Under the pieces are notes generated by a model that saw only the letters and a list, made by a program, of their open reading frames with translations, was not told where the DNA came from and did no database searches. Both the position numbers and the translations under genes were made by a program. Shown piece by piece: positions 22,581-34,318 of a stretch of 64,000 nucleotides of DNA; the stretch's first letter is position 1, and every line of letters starts with the position of its first letter. This stretch comes from Hevea brasiliensis (lineage: Eukaryota; Streptophyta; Magnoliopsida; Malpighiales; Euphorbiaceae), in the NCBI RefSeq assembly GCF_030052815.1, contig NC_079496.1:14027100-14091099 (forward strand). The letters are read 5' to 3'.

Positions 22581-24536
22581 AATATTTATTTATTTATTTA
22601 TTAAGAAAAACAATTAATTATTAATTGTATAAAATGAACATAAATAATACAACCAAGAACTAACTGTTATATGACTAATGTATTTCGAGGGAATTTCTAT
22701 CGTCTTCATTAAGGAAAATATTTGACTATTAATGCACTACCATAAACAAAATAGAGAAAGAAAAGATGGCCACCAACTCTGTATGTGCAACGTATAGATT
22801 TTGACTATTGATTATGATTGGACCAATATAAAATCTAGCATAATAAATTGCTATAACAAAACCATTACACACACAACTTTTCTACTGTAAAATTTCTCCC
22901 ATTGATAGCTTGTTGGATTTGTCATTTTCTTTTTCTGATAATTTTCCTTTCCTTTCCAAAAAAATAAGTTAATACGTTATACACACTATATTTTTCCGGG
23001 CCAATAAAATCTTTTTTTAGAAACTATATGTTATTTGGCCCCATAAAAACTTTTAAATAATAATAATAAATAAAATTTAATTAATTGGAAAAAACATAAA
23101 AATACAATTTTAACGATTGGGATGTTATATTCATTATTACTTTAATTCTACTTTAATTTTCAATTTTATTTTGATTTTACTTTTAATTCGCCAGCTTATT
23201 TAAGTTTTTTAATTAAATTCCACTTTTATTTTAATTCTAATTTGTAATTTGATTTTAATTTTGACCATCAATTTTATAAAAATTTAATTTCATTCTTTAG
23301 ATTTAAAATTTAATTATTAAAAAAATAAAGAAAAAGAGTAAAATTGTTTTAATTAATTCTTATCCTTTATTTTTTTTTAATTTTATTTCTTAGCCGTTAG
23401 ATTTAAGAGAATAAAAAAAATTAATTTTTTAATCTTGACCTTTAATTTTCTTAGGATTTAATTTTCACCACTAGATTAAAAATTAGTTAAAGTATTTTTC
23501 GCCTATTAATCTTGACCCTTAATTTTTGTAAGAATTAATTTAGACTTTAGGATTATAAGTGAAAATTACAAAATGGTACAAAATGATTTTAGCCATCTAT
23601 TTTCTTAGGATTTAATTTTCCACCCTTGAATTAGGAGTTGGTTAAAGTAATTTTTGTACATTTTAATCTAGGCCTTTTATTTGTATAAGAACAAATCTAG
23701 ACCCTAAAATCAAAAGTAATAAAACAAAATAGTCCCAAATTAATCCTAGCCATTAAATATTTAGAGAATTAACTATAGACCATTAGATGCAGAGTTTGTT
23801 AAAGAGGAAAAGACAAATTTAGTACTCTTCAATCTTGACCCTTGATCTCTTTTGTAAGGATAATTTCCCCACCATTAGATTAAAATTAATTAAAGAGATA
23901 AAAACAAATAATGTACACTTTAATCTTTGTCCTTACTTTTTTTAAGGATAAATCTAGACCACTACATTAAAAAGAAATAAGAACAAAATTAGTATTACTC
24001 AATCTTAGCCTTTAATTTTTTTTTTTCTTTAATTTTTGGTCTTTAGATTGAAAAAATAATAAATAAATAAATAAGAAAAATAAAAATAAAATTTAAACCA
24101 TTTAATCCCAACCCTCCATTTTCTCTCCTTAAATCCACACTTTTTATTTTAGGGTTTTAAACCTTATACAAATACCTAATTGGTTTTACAAAAGGGTAGA
24201 GTTTTAGACAAAGTGGCACTCTTGAGCATATATATATATGGGTATATATATGTGTGTATATATATATATACACACACACATATGAAGGGAATCCAAAAAA
24301 TGTTTCAGGGATTATCGTTTAGCCCTCTTCCTTCCCTTTGCCAACCTCTGCCTTACGCTGCTTAACGCCACTCTTATACACTGTCCTTGATCAAAATTAG
24401 TTTCCACTTTGGAATGAAGTCTTCAGTCAAAATCAATTTCCTTTTGATTTCTCCCCACAAAATTAACATCCCCACAAATAATTATCGTTAAAATTATCAT
24501 TTTGTGATGATAAATTTTCACCCAAAAAAATTAATG
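22581..24536. other. Upstream region of F-box unit 2
   Basis: Collinear with 17580-19550: 5' flank, AT-rich TAATCTAGACC modules (about 23060-24170) and a TA/TG palindrome (about 24227-24284). No gene is seen. The flank ends where the next unit's TGCATTAAATAATTATTTTAA begins. Confidence 0.7.
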
Positions 24537-25338
24537 TGCATTAAATAATTATTTTAAGATTAGGTCATGTATAAAAATATATGTAAGTGGTTTTCCATTG
24601 GTTGGTAATAAGAATTTTGTGCTATTAAATAAATGAAATAATGAGTAATATGAATGTAATTGAATAAGATATGCCCAAAAAAAATAATGAAAATCATTAG
24701 GGATTGAGAGACTAAGAATTATGAAAAATGATTTTGTACAATGCTTTCTAAACATGATAAGGGTTACTATAGGTAGAGAGAATACATAAAAGAGGATACT
24801 GCACACAGTCAAATCTTTAACAGCATACAACTCTAGTAGGAAATTACTAACAAGTGAACTAATTACTTCATCAAAATTAGGCTCCATGCCAAAGTCAATA
24901 TCAACCTCTAACATATCAGATTGATTACTCAAGTGAAAATGACTAAGGTCGCCTTCAAGAGCCTTAACTTTGGTCCCTTAATCCATAAAAAGTCATTAAT
25001 AAAATTACACTTATCAAAAACCAAATTCTTTAGGCTTGAGTTTTGGTATACAAATCTCGAAGTGATGCAACCTTCTTCAAATTAAAACTCTCTAGTAGAG
25101 GGAATTTCAATAAAAAATCCTTGAATGAAACTATATTTATTTCTAGCCATCCCAAAGAAACCCTTTTCAAGATCGAAAAATTGTTGAACCTAGACGCATC
25201 AAAATTGCATGAGAATAATTTCAATGACTCAAGACCCACATGTTGATAAACCTGGGAAGGCAATTCAACTGTTGCTAGATGATTCTCAAGATCGCCAACT
25301 TCTTTCTAGGTAGGATCAGAGAAGTCGAGTTCTAACTC

Positions 25339-25489
25339 TGTAACACCCTAGGCAAATCCCACATCGACAAAACACGGGAGAGATGCTGGGTTTATAAGTT
25401 GGTGGTTTGTAACCCCTAATGACGCGTTTTAAAACCGTGAGAGCTTCGGCTCAGAGCGGACAATTTCACTAGTGGGCCGAGCCATTACA
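25339..25489 (+). repeat. TRIM-b LTR 1
   Basis: 151 bp, TGTAACACCC to CCATTACA. It looks identical to LTR 2 base for base, which indicates a recent insertion or conversion. Confidence 0.9.
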
Positions 25490-25493
25490 TTTG

Positions 25494-25505
25494 TGGTATC
25501 AGAGC
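25494..25505 (+). other. Primer binding site of TRIM-b
   Basis: TGGTATCAGAGC starts 5 bases after the LTR. It is a perfect match to the plant initiator-Met tRNA primer site. Confidence 0.92.
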
Positions 25506-25575
25506 CGCTCCGCGTGCAACCTTGAATGATGGTGGGGCAAACCTCGTGAGGCCCGAGTCCCATAAGGGGGTGGAT

Positions 25576-25726
25576 TGTAACACCCTAGGCAAATCCCACA
25601 TCGACAAAACACGGGAGAGATGCTGGGTTTATAAGTTGGTGGTTTGTAACCCCTAATGACGCGTTTTAAAACCGTGAGAGCTTCGGCTCAGAGCGGACAA
25701 TTTCACTAGTGGGCCGAGCCATTACA
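25576..25726 (+). repeat. TRIM-b LTR 2
   Basis: 151 bp after the polypurine tract AAGGGGGTGGA. It is followed by TTTG, the first bases of the LTR-PBS spacer, and then by the inversion point. Confidence 0.9.
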
Positions 25727-26228
25727 TTTGGCAAATGTAATGGCTCGGCCCACTTATGAACCCAGCATCTCTCCCGTGTTTTGTCGATGTGGGATTTGCC
25801 TAGGGTGTTACAAACTCCCTCGCATTTCTTGAAATGGCAAAAATGACAAAGTTTTTTATGTCTATAAGGAAATCCTCTGTTAAGTTTTTAACAAACTAAT
25901 GAAAATTTATGAATATCCTTTTTTGGATAGCTTGCAAGTAACCGCCTGATGAAGTCAAAGAAAGAACTCTTTTGAATTCTTTGGTTCTCATTAGTTTCTT
26001 TACGATTTACAAAGGATTTCTAAGGAACTCTAACTTTGTATTCTGACGCCAAATGTCGCGCCACTGCTTAGACAGGATGCTTGTTCTTGTTACTTTTTTG
26101 AGAGGCAAATAACTAATAATAAGGATGAGAATATGGCTTGAGAGCATTGAGAACATGTCTTGGTTATTGTTGTTCATGATTTTGAAGGATCTTTTGGGTG
26201 GTGAAGAAGGTGCAGTAGGTTTTTTCAT

Positions 26229-26930
26229 ATTGTTATATGTGAACCAGCCAGTAGTGGCAATTTACATATATTTTGGAATTGATGATTAACAAAAAGGTAT
26301 GTCATTTTTTGTATAAAAAAATGAAAAAGAAAACAATTATTTGTTTTCCTTTATTGCAATATTTATTTATTTATTTAGTAGGAAAAACAATTAATTATTA
26401 ATTGTATAACATGAACATAAATAATACAATCAAGAACTAATTGTTATATGACTAATGTATTTCGAGGGAATTTCTATTGTCTTCATTAAGGAAAATATTT
26501 GACTACTAATGCATTACCATAAACAAAATAGAGAAAGAAAAGATAGCCACCAACTTTGTATGTACAACGTATAGATTTTGACTATTGATTATTATTGTAC
26601 CAATATAAAATCTATCATAATAAATTGTTATAACAAAACCACTACAAATATAACTTTTCTACTCTAAAATTTCTCCCATTGATAGCTTGTGGGGTTTGTC
26701 ATTTTCTTTTTCTGATAATTTTTCTCTTCCTTTCGAAAAAAATAAGTTAATACGTTGTAGACACTATATTTTGTCCGGGCCAATAAAATCTTTTTTTTTG
26801 ACACTATACGTTGTTTGGCACTATAAAAATTTTTAAAAAATAATAATAATAAATAAAATTTAAGTAATTAAAAAAACATAAAAATACAATTTTATCGATT
26901 GGATTATTGTTTTCACTATTACTTTAATTC
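26229..26930. other. Short upstream region of F-box unit 3
   Basis: It holds only the proximal 5' flank. At about 26930 (TTTAATTCTAAACAAAAGCC) it jumps straight into the 3' flank of unit 4, so the roughly 2-kb AT-rich module block is missing. No gene. Confidence 0.7.
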
Positions 26931-28183
26931 TAAACAAAAGCCAATTATTTTTAGGCTATCAAAGTAGGGTTGGTTTTGTACATACAGAGATTAGGTCATG
27001 TATAAAAATATATGTATGTGGTTTTCTATTGATTGGCAATAAGAATTGTTTGCTATTAAATAAGTGAAGTAATGAGTAATATGAATGTAATTGAATAAAA
27101 TATGCCCAACAAAGTAATGAAAGTCATTAGGGATTGAGAGATTAAGAATTATGAAAAATCATTTTGTATAATGCTTTCTCAACATGATGAGGGTTACTAT
27201 AGGTAGAGAAGAACACCTAAAAAAGGACACTGCACATAGTCAAAACTTTAACAGCATACAACTCTAGTAGGAAATTATGAACAAGTGAACCAATTACTTC
27301 TTCAAAATTAAGCTCCTTGCCAAAGTCAATATCAACCTCTAACATATTAGATTGATTACTCAAGTGAAAATGACTAACGTCGCTCAACAACTTCAAAAAC
27401 CTTAACTTTGGTCCCTCAATCCTTAAAAAATCATTAATAAAATTACACTTATCAAGAACAAAATTCTTTAGGCTCGAGTTTTGGTATACAAATCTCGAAG
27501 TGATGCAACCTTCTTTAAATTAAAACTCTCTAGTGGAGCGAATCTCAATAACAAGGCCTTGAATAAAACTATATTTATTTCTAGCCACCCCAAATAAACA
27601 CTTTTCAAGATCGAAAAATTGTTGAACCTAGACGCATCAAAATTGCATGAGAATAATTTCAATGACTCAAGACCCACATGTTGATAAACTTGGGAAGGCA
27701 ATTCAACTATTGCTGGATGATTCTCAAGATCGTCAACTTCTTTCCTGGTAGGATCAGAGAAGTCGAGTTCTAACTCCCTCGCATTTCTTGAAATGGCAAA
27801 AATGACAAAGTTTTGTATGTCTATAAGGAAATCCTCTGGTTTTGAACAAGCTAATGAAAATTTCTGAATATCCTTTTTCGGATTTCTTGCAAGTAACCGC
27901 CTGATGAAGTCAAAAAAAGAACTCCTTTGAATTCTTTGGTTCTCATTAGTTTCTTTACGATTACAAAGGAGTTCTCCTGGAACTCTAACTTTGTATTCTG
28001 ACGCCAAATATCGCGCCACTGCTTAGACAGGATACTTGTTCTTGCTGCTTCTTTGAAAGGCAAATAACTAACAATAAGGACGAGAAGATGGCTTGAGAGC
28101 ATTGAGAACAAGTCTTGCTTATTGTTGTTCATGGTTTTAAAGGATCTTTTGGGTGGTGAAGAAGATGCAGTAGGTTTTTTCAT
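26931..28183 (-). pseudogene. F-box/LRR unit 4, least damaged copy
   Basis: An ATG at 28181-28183 starts MKKPTASSSPPKRSFK, followed by an F-box (LPFKEAARTSILSKQW). One base is missing near 27960 (ACGATTACAAAGG against ACGATTTACAAAGG in unit 3), which shifts the frame after KLEFQ. From about 27960 to 27468 the second frame reads continuously through FFDFIRRLLARNPKKDIQKF, ELELDFSDPTRKEVDDLENH, LESLKLFSC and LRDLYTKTRA. Downstream sequence (about 27190-27400) corresponds to the last LRR and acidic segment of the family. No transposon lies in the gene. A single correction would give a protein of over 230 residues before the 3' part, so the inactivation is probably young. Confidence 0.8.
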
Positions 28184-28883
28184 ATTGGTATATGTGAACC
28201 CGCAAGTAGTGGCAATTTATATATATTTTGGAATTGATGATTAACAAAAAGGCGTCTCATTTTTGTATAAAAAAATGTAAAAGAAAACAATTATTTATTT
28301 TCCTTTATTGCAATATTTATTTATTTATTTAGTAGGAAAAACAATTAATTTTAATTGTATAAAATGAACATAAATAATACAACTAAGAACTAACTGTTAT
28401 ATGACTAATGTATTTCAAGGGAATTTCTATCGTGTTCATTAAGGAAAATATTTGATTATTAATGCATTACCATAAACAAAATAGAGAAAGAAAAGATGGC
28501 CACCAACTCTGTATGTACAACGTATAGATTTTGACTATTGGTTATGATTTAACCAATATAAAATCTACCATAATAAATTGTTATAACAAAACCATTACAC
28601 ATACAACTTTTCCACTCTAAAATTTCTCCTATTGATAGCTTGTGGGGCTTGTCATTTTCTTTTTCTATTAACTTTCCTTTTCCTTTCGAAAAAAATAAGT
28701 TAATATGTTGTAGACACTATATTTTGTCCGGGCCAATAAAATATTTTTTTAGATGCTATATGTTGTTTGGCCCTATAAAAACTTTAAAAAATATTAATAA
28801 TAAATAAAATTTAATTAATTAAAAAAAACATAAAAATACAATTTTATCGATTGGGTTGTTGTTTTCACTATTACTTTAATTCT
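28184..28883. other. Short upstream region of F-box unit 4
   Basis: Same organisation as 26229-26930: proximal flank, then the junction TTTAATTCTAAACAAAAGCC into unit 5. No gene. Confidence 0.7.
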
Positions 28884-29690
28884 AAACAAAAGCCAATTAT
28901 TTTTAGGCTATCAAAGTGAGGGTTGGTTTTGTACATACAAAGATTAGGTCATGTATAAAAATATATGTATGTGGTTTTCTGTTGGTTGGTAATAAGAATT
29001 TTTTGCTATTAAATAAATGAATTAATGAGTAATATGAATGTAATTGAATAAGATATGCCCAAAAAAATAATGAAAGTCATTAGGGATTGAGAGACTAAGA
29101 ATTATGAAAAATGATTTCGTATAATGCTTTCTCAACATGATTAGGGTTACTATAAGCATTAGGCAGAGAAGAATATGTAAAATAGGACACTATACACAGC
29201 CAAAACTTTAACAGCATACAACTCTAGTAGGAAATTATGAACAAGTGAACCAATTATTTCATCAAAATAAGGCTCCCTGCCAAAGTCAATATCAACCTCT
29301 AACATATTAGATTGATTACTCAAGTGAAAATGACTATCGTCGCCCAACAATTTCAAGAACCTTAACTTTGGTCCCTCAATTCATAAAAAATCATTAATAA
29401 AATTACACTTATCAAGAACAAAATTCTTTAGGCTTCAGTTTTGGTATACAAATCTCGAAGTGATGCAACCTTCTTTAAATTAAAACTCTTTAGTAGAGGG
29501 AATCTCAATAAGAAGACCTTGAATGAAACTATATTTATTTCAAGCCAACCCAAAGAAAACCTTTTCAAGATCGGAAAATTGTTAAACCTAGACGCATCAA
29601 AATTGAATGAGAGTAATTTCAATTACTCAAGACCCACATGTTGATAAACCTGGGAAGGTAATTCAACTATTGCTAGATAATTCTCAAGAA
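28884..29690 (-). pseudogene. F-box/LRR unit 5, F-box half deleted
   Basis: Only the LRR part (29428-29640, LKSFNLKKVASLRDLYTK) and the acidic terminal segment (29159-29340, MLEVDIDFGREP) remain. At about 29689 the coding sequence TTCTCAAGA joins directly to AACTAACTGTTATA, which in other units lies in the 5' flank. The F-box and first LRR part, together with the proximal promoter, were lost in one deletion. Confidence 0.78.
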
Positions 29691-31292
29691 CTAACTGTTA
29701 TATAACTAATATATTTTGAGTGAATTTCTATCGTCTTCATTAAGGAAAATATTTGACTATAAATGCATTATCGTAAACAAAATAGAGAAAGAAAAGATGG
29801 CCACCAACTTTGTATATACAATGTATAGATTTTGACTATTGGTTATGATTGAACCAATATAAAATCTATCATAATAAATTGCTATAAAAAAACCATTACA
29901 CATACAACTTTTCTACTCTAAAATTTCTCCTATTGATAGCTTGTGGGGTTTGTCATTTTCTTTTTCTAATAATTTTCCTTTTCCTTTTGAAAAAAATAAG
30001 TTAATACGTTGTAGACATTATATTTTGTCCGGGCCAATAAAATCTTTTTTTCGACACTATACGTTGTTTGGCACTATAAAAACTTTTAAAAAATAATAAT
30101 AATAAATAAATAAAATTTAATTAATTAAAAAAATAAAAATACAATTTTATTGATTGGGTTGTTGTTTTCACTATTACTTTAATTCTAATTTAATTTTCAA
30201 TTTTATTTTTATATTACTTTTAATTTCCTAGCTCATTTAAGTTTTTTTAATTAAATTCCAATTTTATTTTAATTCTAATTTGCAATTTGATTTTAATTTT
30301 GACCATTAATTTTATAAAAATTTAATTTCATTCTTTAGATTTAAAATTTAATTTTGCAAAAATTAAAGAAAAAGAGTAAAATTGTTTTAATTTATCCTCA
30401 TCCTTTATTTTCTTTTTAATTTTATTTCTTAGCCATTAGATTTAAGAGGATAAAAACAAATTTAATTTTTTGATCTTAACCTTTAATTTTCTTAGCATTT
30501 GATTTTCACCCCTATATTAAAAATTAGTTAAAGTATTTTACACCTTTTAATCTGGACCCTTAATTTTTGTAAGAATTAATTTAGACCTTAGGATTAAAAG
30601 TGAAAATGACAAAATGTTACAAAATGATTTCAGCCATCTATTTTCGTAGGATTTAATTTTTCACCCTTGAATTAGGAGTTGGTTAAAGTAATTTTTGTGC
30701 ATTTTAATCTAGGCCTTCTATTTGTATAAGAACAAATCTATACCCTTAAATCAAAAGTAATTAAACAAAATTGTCCCAAATTAATCCTAGCCATTAAATA
30801 TTTAGAGAATTAATTGTAGACCATTAGATGTAGAGTTTGTTAAAGAGGAAAAGAAAAATTTAGTACTCTTCAATCTTGACCCTTGATCTCTTTTGTAAGG
30901 ATAATTTCCCCACCATTGGATTAAAATTAGTTAAAGAGATAAAAACAAATAATGTAAATTTTAATCTTAGTCCTTACTTTTTGTAAGGATAAATCTAGAC
31001 CATTATATTAAAAATAAATAAAAACAAAATTAGTATTACTCAATCTTAGCCTTTAATATCTTTCTCTTTAATTTTTGGTCTTTAGATTAAAAAAATAATA
31101 AATAAATAAATAAATAAATAAATAAGAGAAATAAAAATAAAATTTAGACCTTTTAATCCCAACCCTCCATTTTCTCTCCTTAAATCCACTCTTTATTTTA
31201 GGGTTTTGAACCCTCTATAAATACCTAATTGTTGTTACAAATTTTGGACAAAGTGGCCCATCCTTTTGATTTCTCCCCACAAAATCAACATA
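29691..31292. other. Upstream region of F-box unit 5
   Basis: Collinear with the AT-rich blocks upstream of units 1 and 2, including the TAATCTAGACC modules (about 30110-31230). It lacks the TA/TG palindrome and breaks off near 31292 after TTCTCCCCACAAAATC, which marks the end of the tandem cluster. No gene. Confidence 0.65.
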
Positions 31293-32320
31293 CACAGTTA
31301 GTTTATCACCTTGTTACTCCCTCTTTTCCCCTGAAATACTATAAAATAGAGTAGCGATAGTTTTTTTTTATGTAGCTTGGTTCAAATCATGCTTTAAAGC
31401 ACTATTTTGGCTCAGATTCAGGTTTGTAGTATCGTGTTCTCCATTATAAGCCGTCCTTAGTGCTGCGGGTAAAGACCAAACTATGATCTCATTTCCTTTT
31501 TTTAGTCATTTTTACCGATTTTCTGGCTGTGTTTGGTTAATGAAATGGGTTTCATTCTTGTTCCATGAATCCTTATTAAATAATTCTCTATGGATGTATA
31601 CATTGTGAATGTCTTTAATGTGTCTTAATATTGTCAATCTGAGAGTAAAATTATGTGTTGTTCCAGCTTTAGGATTGGTGTTTGAAACTTGGTTTGATTG
31701 GTGATTTTTGAGATTCTTATGTATTAATGTTTTGCACTACCTTCATTCTTAATCATTTTAATTGATTTAGCATAACTTTTGCTCATGGGTCTTCCTAATT
31801 TCTTATGAGTGCTATGTGCTTGTAAAGGCATCCAAATGGTTATGCTTATATTTTTTTGAAGCCATGCCCTGTTGGCTTGTTGGGAAAGAATAATTAAACT
31901 GCAATTGGGTGTATGAATAGAAGTTGTCTCGTTTTATATGTAAATGCTAGTGATAATTATAAGAATACTAGAATTAAATAGATATCAATTCTGGTTTAAC
32001 TTTTGAGTCCTATTTTAGTACTTTCTTTTTTAAATTAAACTAATTTTGTTTCTAAAGTCTATTTATGATTGTTTAATAGTTTTTTGCTATATTAGTGAAT
32101 CATCTATTCATATTGATCACTAATGGTTTGATGGTTAATATTTTATATGATGCGTATATCTGTGTGGATAATGAATATTGATCTCACCATTTTCTTATAA
32201 TTTGTTTATATGTACTTTGTCTTATGTATGGTTCTTTTGTTAAGAGTAATATCGATTTAAAACACATGATGCTCTTAAGATATATTCCTATGTTCTGGTT
32301 GGAGTTTATAAACCTTTTGC
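31293..32320. other. AT-rich non-coding DNA
   Basis: No reading frame, repeat or transposon terminus that I recognise. Many T-rich stretches. Confidence 0.5.
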
Positions 32321-32323
32321 TTA

Positions 32324-32358
<35 letters not shown>

Positions 32359-32445
32359 CAAATAAAATTTTTCTCTAAAAAATTGTTTGTTTTAGTTGTT
32401 AAAGGGGTACCCCTTAAACTACTTAAATTGGGGGATATCCCTTAA

Positions 32446-32489
<44 letters not shown>

Positions 32490-33123
32490 CAAATAAAGCT
32501 TTTCTATAAAAAAAAAACATTTGTTTTTAGTAGTTAAAGGGGTACCCCTTAATAGGGGTAAGCATTCGATTCAAATCGAACTGAACTGAATTAAATTATG
32601 AAAATCGAATTTTGTATTTTAGAAACCGAACCAAACCAAAATGGATGAAAATCGAATCGAACCGAACCGATCTATTTTGGTTCGGTTCAAATCAATCGGT
32701 TTTATTTTTTATTGATTTTTAATGTAGACTTGATTTTCAAGTTATTTGGTCTAATTTTAATTTTAGTTTGAACCTAATAATCATTAATCAATTAAATTAA
32801 ACAATTTATATATATATATATATATATAATTAAATATAATTCATAAATTCCCTATAAAAATAAATAAATTCGAAAATCGATTCAATTCAATTTGATTCGA
32901 TTTGAATATATAAAATTACTATTTAGTTCAGTTTGGTTTAACCGATTTTTTCTCTTCAAAATCAAATCGAACCGAAATAACTAAAATTTTTATAATATAA
33001 AGTCGAATCGAACCAATTGAATTTTAAAACCGAATTGATTCGATTCGGTTCGATTTTTCGATTTAAACTGAAATTTGCTCGCCCCTACCCCTTAAACTAC
33101 TTAAATAGGGGGATACCCCCTAA

Positions 33124-33188
<65 letters not shown>

Positions 33189-33279
33189 CATCAAATAAAA
33201 CTTTTCTATAAAAATCATTTTCTTTTAGTAGTTAAAGGGGGCACCCCTTAAACTACTTAAATAAGGGGATACCCCTTAA

Positions 33280-33350
<71 letters not shown>

Positions 33351-33577
33351 CATCATCATCATCAAATAAAACTTTTCTATAAAAAACGTTTGTTTTTAAT
33401 AGTTGAAAGAGGCACTCCTTAAACTACTTAAATAGGAGATACCCCTTAAGTTATTATTGTTATTATTATTATTCTTTTAATTAAATTATCAAATAAATTT
33501 TCTCTGTAAAAAAATGTTTGTTTTTAGTAGTTAAAGGGATACCCCTCTAATTGCTTAAATAAGGGAATACCCCTTAA

Positions 33578-33639
<62 letters not shown>

Positions 33640-33655
33640 CAAATAGATTTTTTTG
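32321..33655 (+). repeat. Minisatellite with embedded (ATT)n arrays, six units
   Basis: Each unit has an (ATT)n run, then ATCAAATAAAACTTTTCTAT, a T-rich GTTTTTAGTAGTTAAAG block, and the self-complementary AAGGGGTACCCCTT followed by AACTACTTAAATAGGGG. ATT runs lie at about 32325, 32446, 33125, 33280, 33451 (short and interrupted) and 33575. Unit length varies mostly with the ATT run. One unit is interrupted by the MITE at 32553. Confidence 0.85.
32553..33087. mobile_element. hAT-type MITE
   Basis: A 535-bp non-coding element with ends TAGGGGTAAGC and GCTCGCCCCTA and a perfect 8-bp duplication CCCCTTAA (32545-32552 and 33088-33095). The subterminal regions are long inverted repeats rich in GAACCGAACC and GGTTCGGTT. 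A TA microsatellite lies near 32808-32830. An 8-bp TSD and TAGGGGT termini are typical of hAT-derived MITEs. Confidence 0.85.
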
Positions 33656-34135
33656 TGAGGTTCTTCTATTAATTGTGCTTTTAGTGTTATGAATTGCAAA
33701 GTAAATAAATGGTTGGTTAGAAGGAATAGAAAATAAGTTCGTTCCATTTTTAATCTAAGTTAAGACTTTATCTAAAACCAAAATCCACCCCTAGATGAAT
33801 TTCTTTATTTTTTTATTTTTATTTTTATGTGATTTTCTGGTTGAGGTAGAAGATTCATGAATAAATGTGCAGGCTAGGATGGCAATTTTGTGCAGGTTGT
33901 ATTTTGTTAAAATTTGAGAAATATCCAGTTTTTAAGGAAAACTCTGCCGAAATTTCAGCAAATTTGTAAGTATATTATATTTGATTTGATATGCATTAAT
34001 TATTTTGTTATTAAATTAGGTTTAATTGTGAAAGTGCATGTATGTTTTGTAGTTTAATTAAATTAATAAAGATTAAGATTGTAATTAATTAGTGCCAATG
34101 ATGAGACCTTGATTCTATTTAGTGGGGTACCCACG
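33656..34135. other. AT-rich non-coding DNA with a partial direct repeat
   Basis: No gene. The stretch at about 34060-34130 (AATAAAGATTAAGATTGT ... GATGAGACCTTGA) recurs diverged at about 34500-34570 (AATAAAAATTAAGATTGT ... GATGAGATTTTGA), an old local duplication. Confidence 0.5.
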
Positions 34136-34318
34136 AGTGGGCCGGGCCGTTATATTTGTGGTATCAGAGCAATGGCCCGGCCCACTAGTGATATTGTCCG
34201 CTCTGGGCCGAAGCCCTCACGGTTTTAAAACGCGTCACTAGAGGTTACAAACCGCCAACTTATAAACCCAGCATCTCTCCCGTGTTTTGCCGATGTGCGA
34301 TTTGCCTAGGGTGTTATA
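34136..34318. mobile_element. Foldback TRIM-b fragment (U5 end - PBS - inverted LTR)
   Basis: The last 19 bases of an LTR (to GGCCGTTATA at 34154) are followed by TTTG and a complete primer binding site TGGTATCAGAGC (34159-34170). Directly after it stands an inverted LTR of about 148 bp (34171-34318) that reads from the U5 end to GGGTGTTATA. The junction is immediately behind the 12-base PBS. The left part is truncated and I find no clear TSD. Confidence 0.82.

Larger units (their letters stand above)
25339..25812. mobile_element. TRIM family b with extra inverted LTR (U3 at both ends)
   Basis: The order is LTR (25339-25489), PBS, 60-bp internal region, polypurine tract, LTR (25576-25726), then an inverted, internally deleted LTR (25731-25812) ending GGGTGTTACA. 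The unit is bounded by perfect 5-bp duplications AACTC (25334-25338 and 25813-25817). A standard TRIM would end at 25726; here the second end is again the U3 terminus, in reverse. The turn is a near-perfect hairpin: GTGGGCCGAGCCATTACATT and its complement around a loop of about three bases. Confidence 0.9.
24549..26228 (-). pseudogene. F-box/LRR unit 3, interrupted by a TRIM
   Basis: The minus strand starts MKKPTAPSSPPKRSFK with an F-box (LPLKKVTRTSILSKQW). The frame breaks at about 26010, where a short deletion (TTTCTAAGGAAC against TTTCTCATGGAAC) gives the tail EFLRNPL. A 474-bp foldback TRIM interrupts the coding region at 25339-25812. The LRR part (LESLKLFSC, LKKVASLRDLYTKTQA) lies at 25030-25263 and the acidic terminal segment at 24760-24932, running into the 3' flank. 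Confidence 0.78.

Noticed and set aside
32321..33655. CRISPR-like array of repeats and spacers
   Set aside because: The regular spacing comes from a plant minisatellite with ATT runs; no direct repeat/spacer structure and a eukaryotic context.
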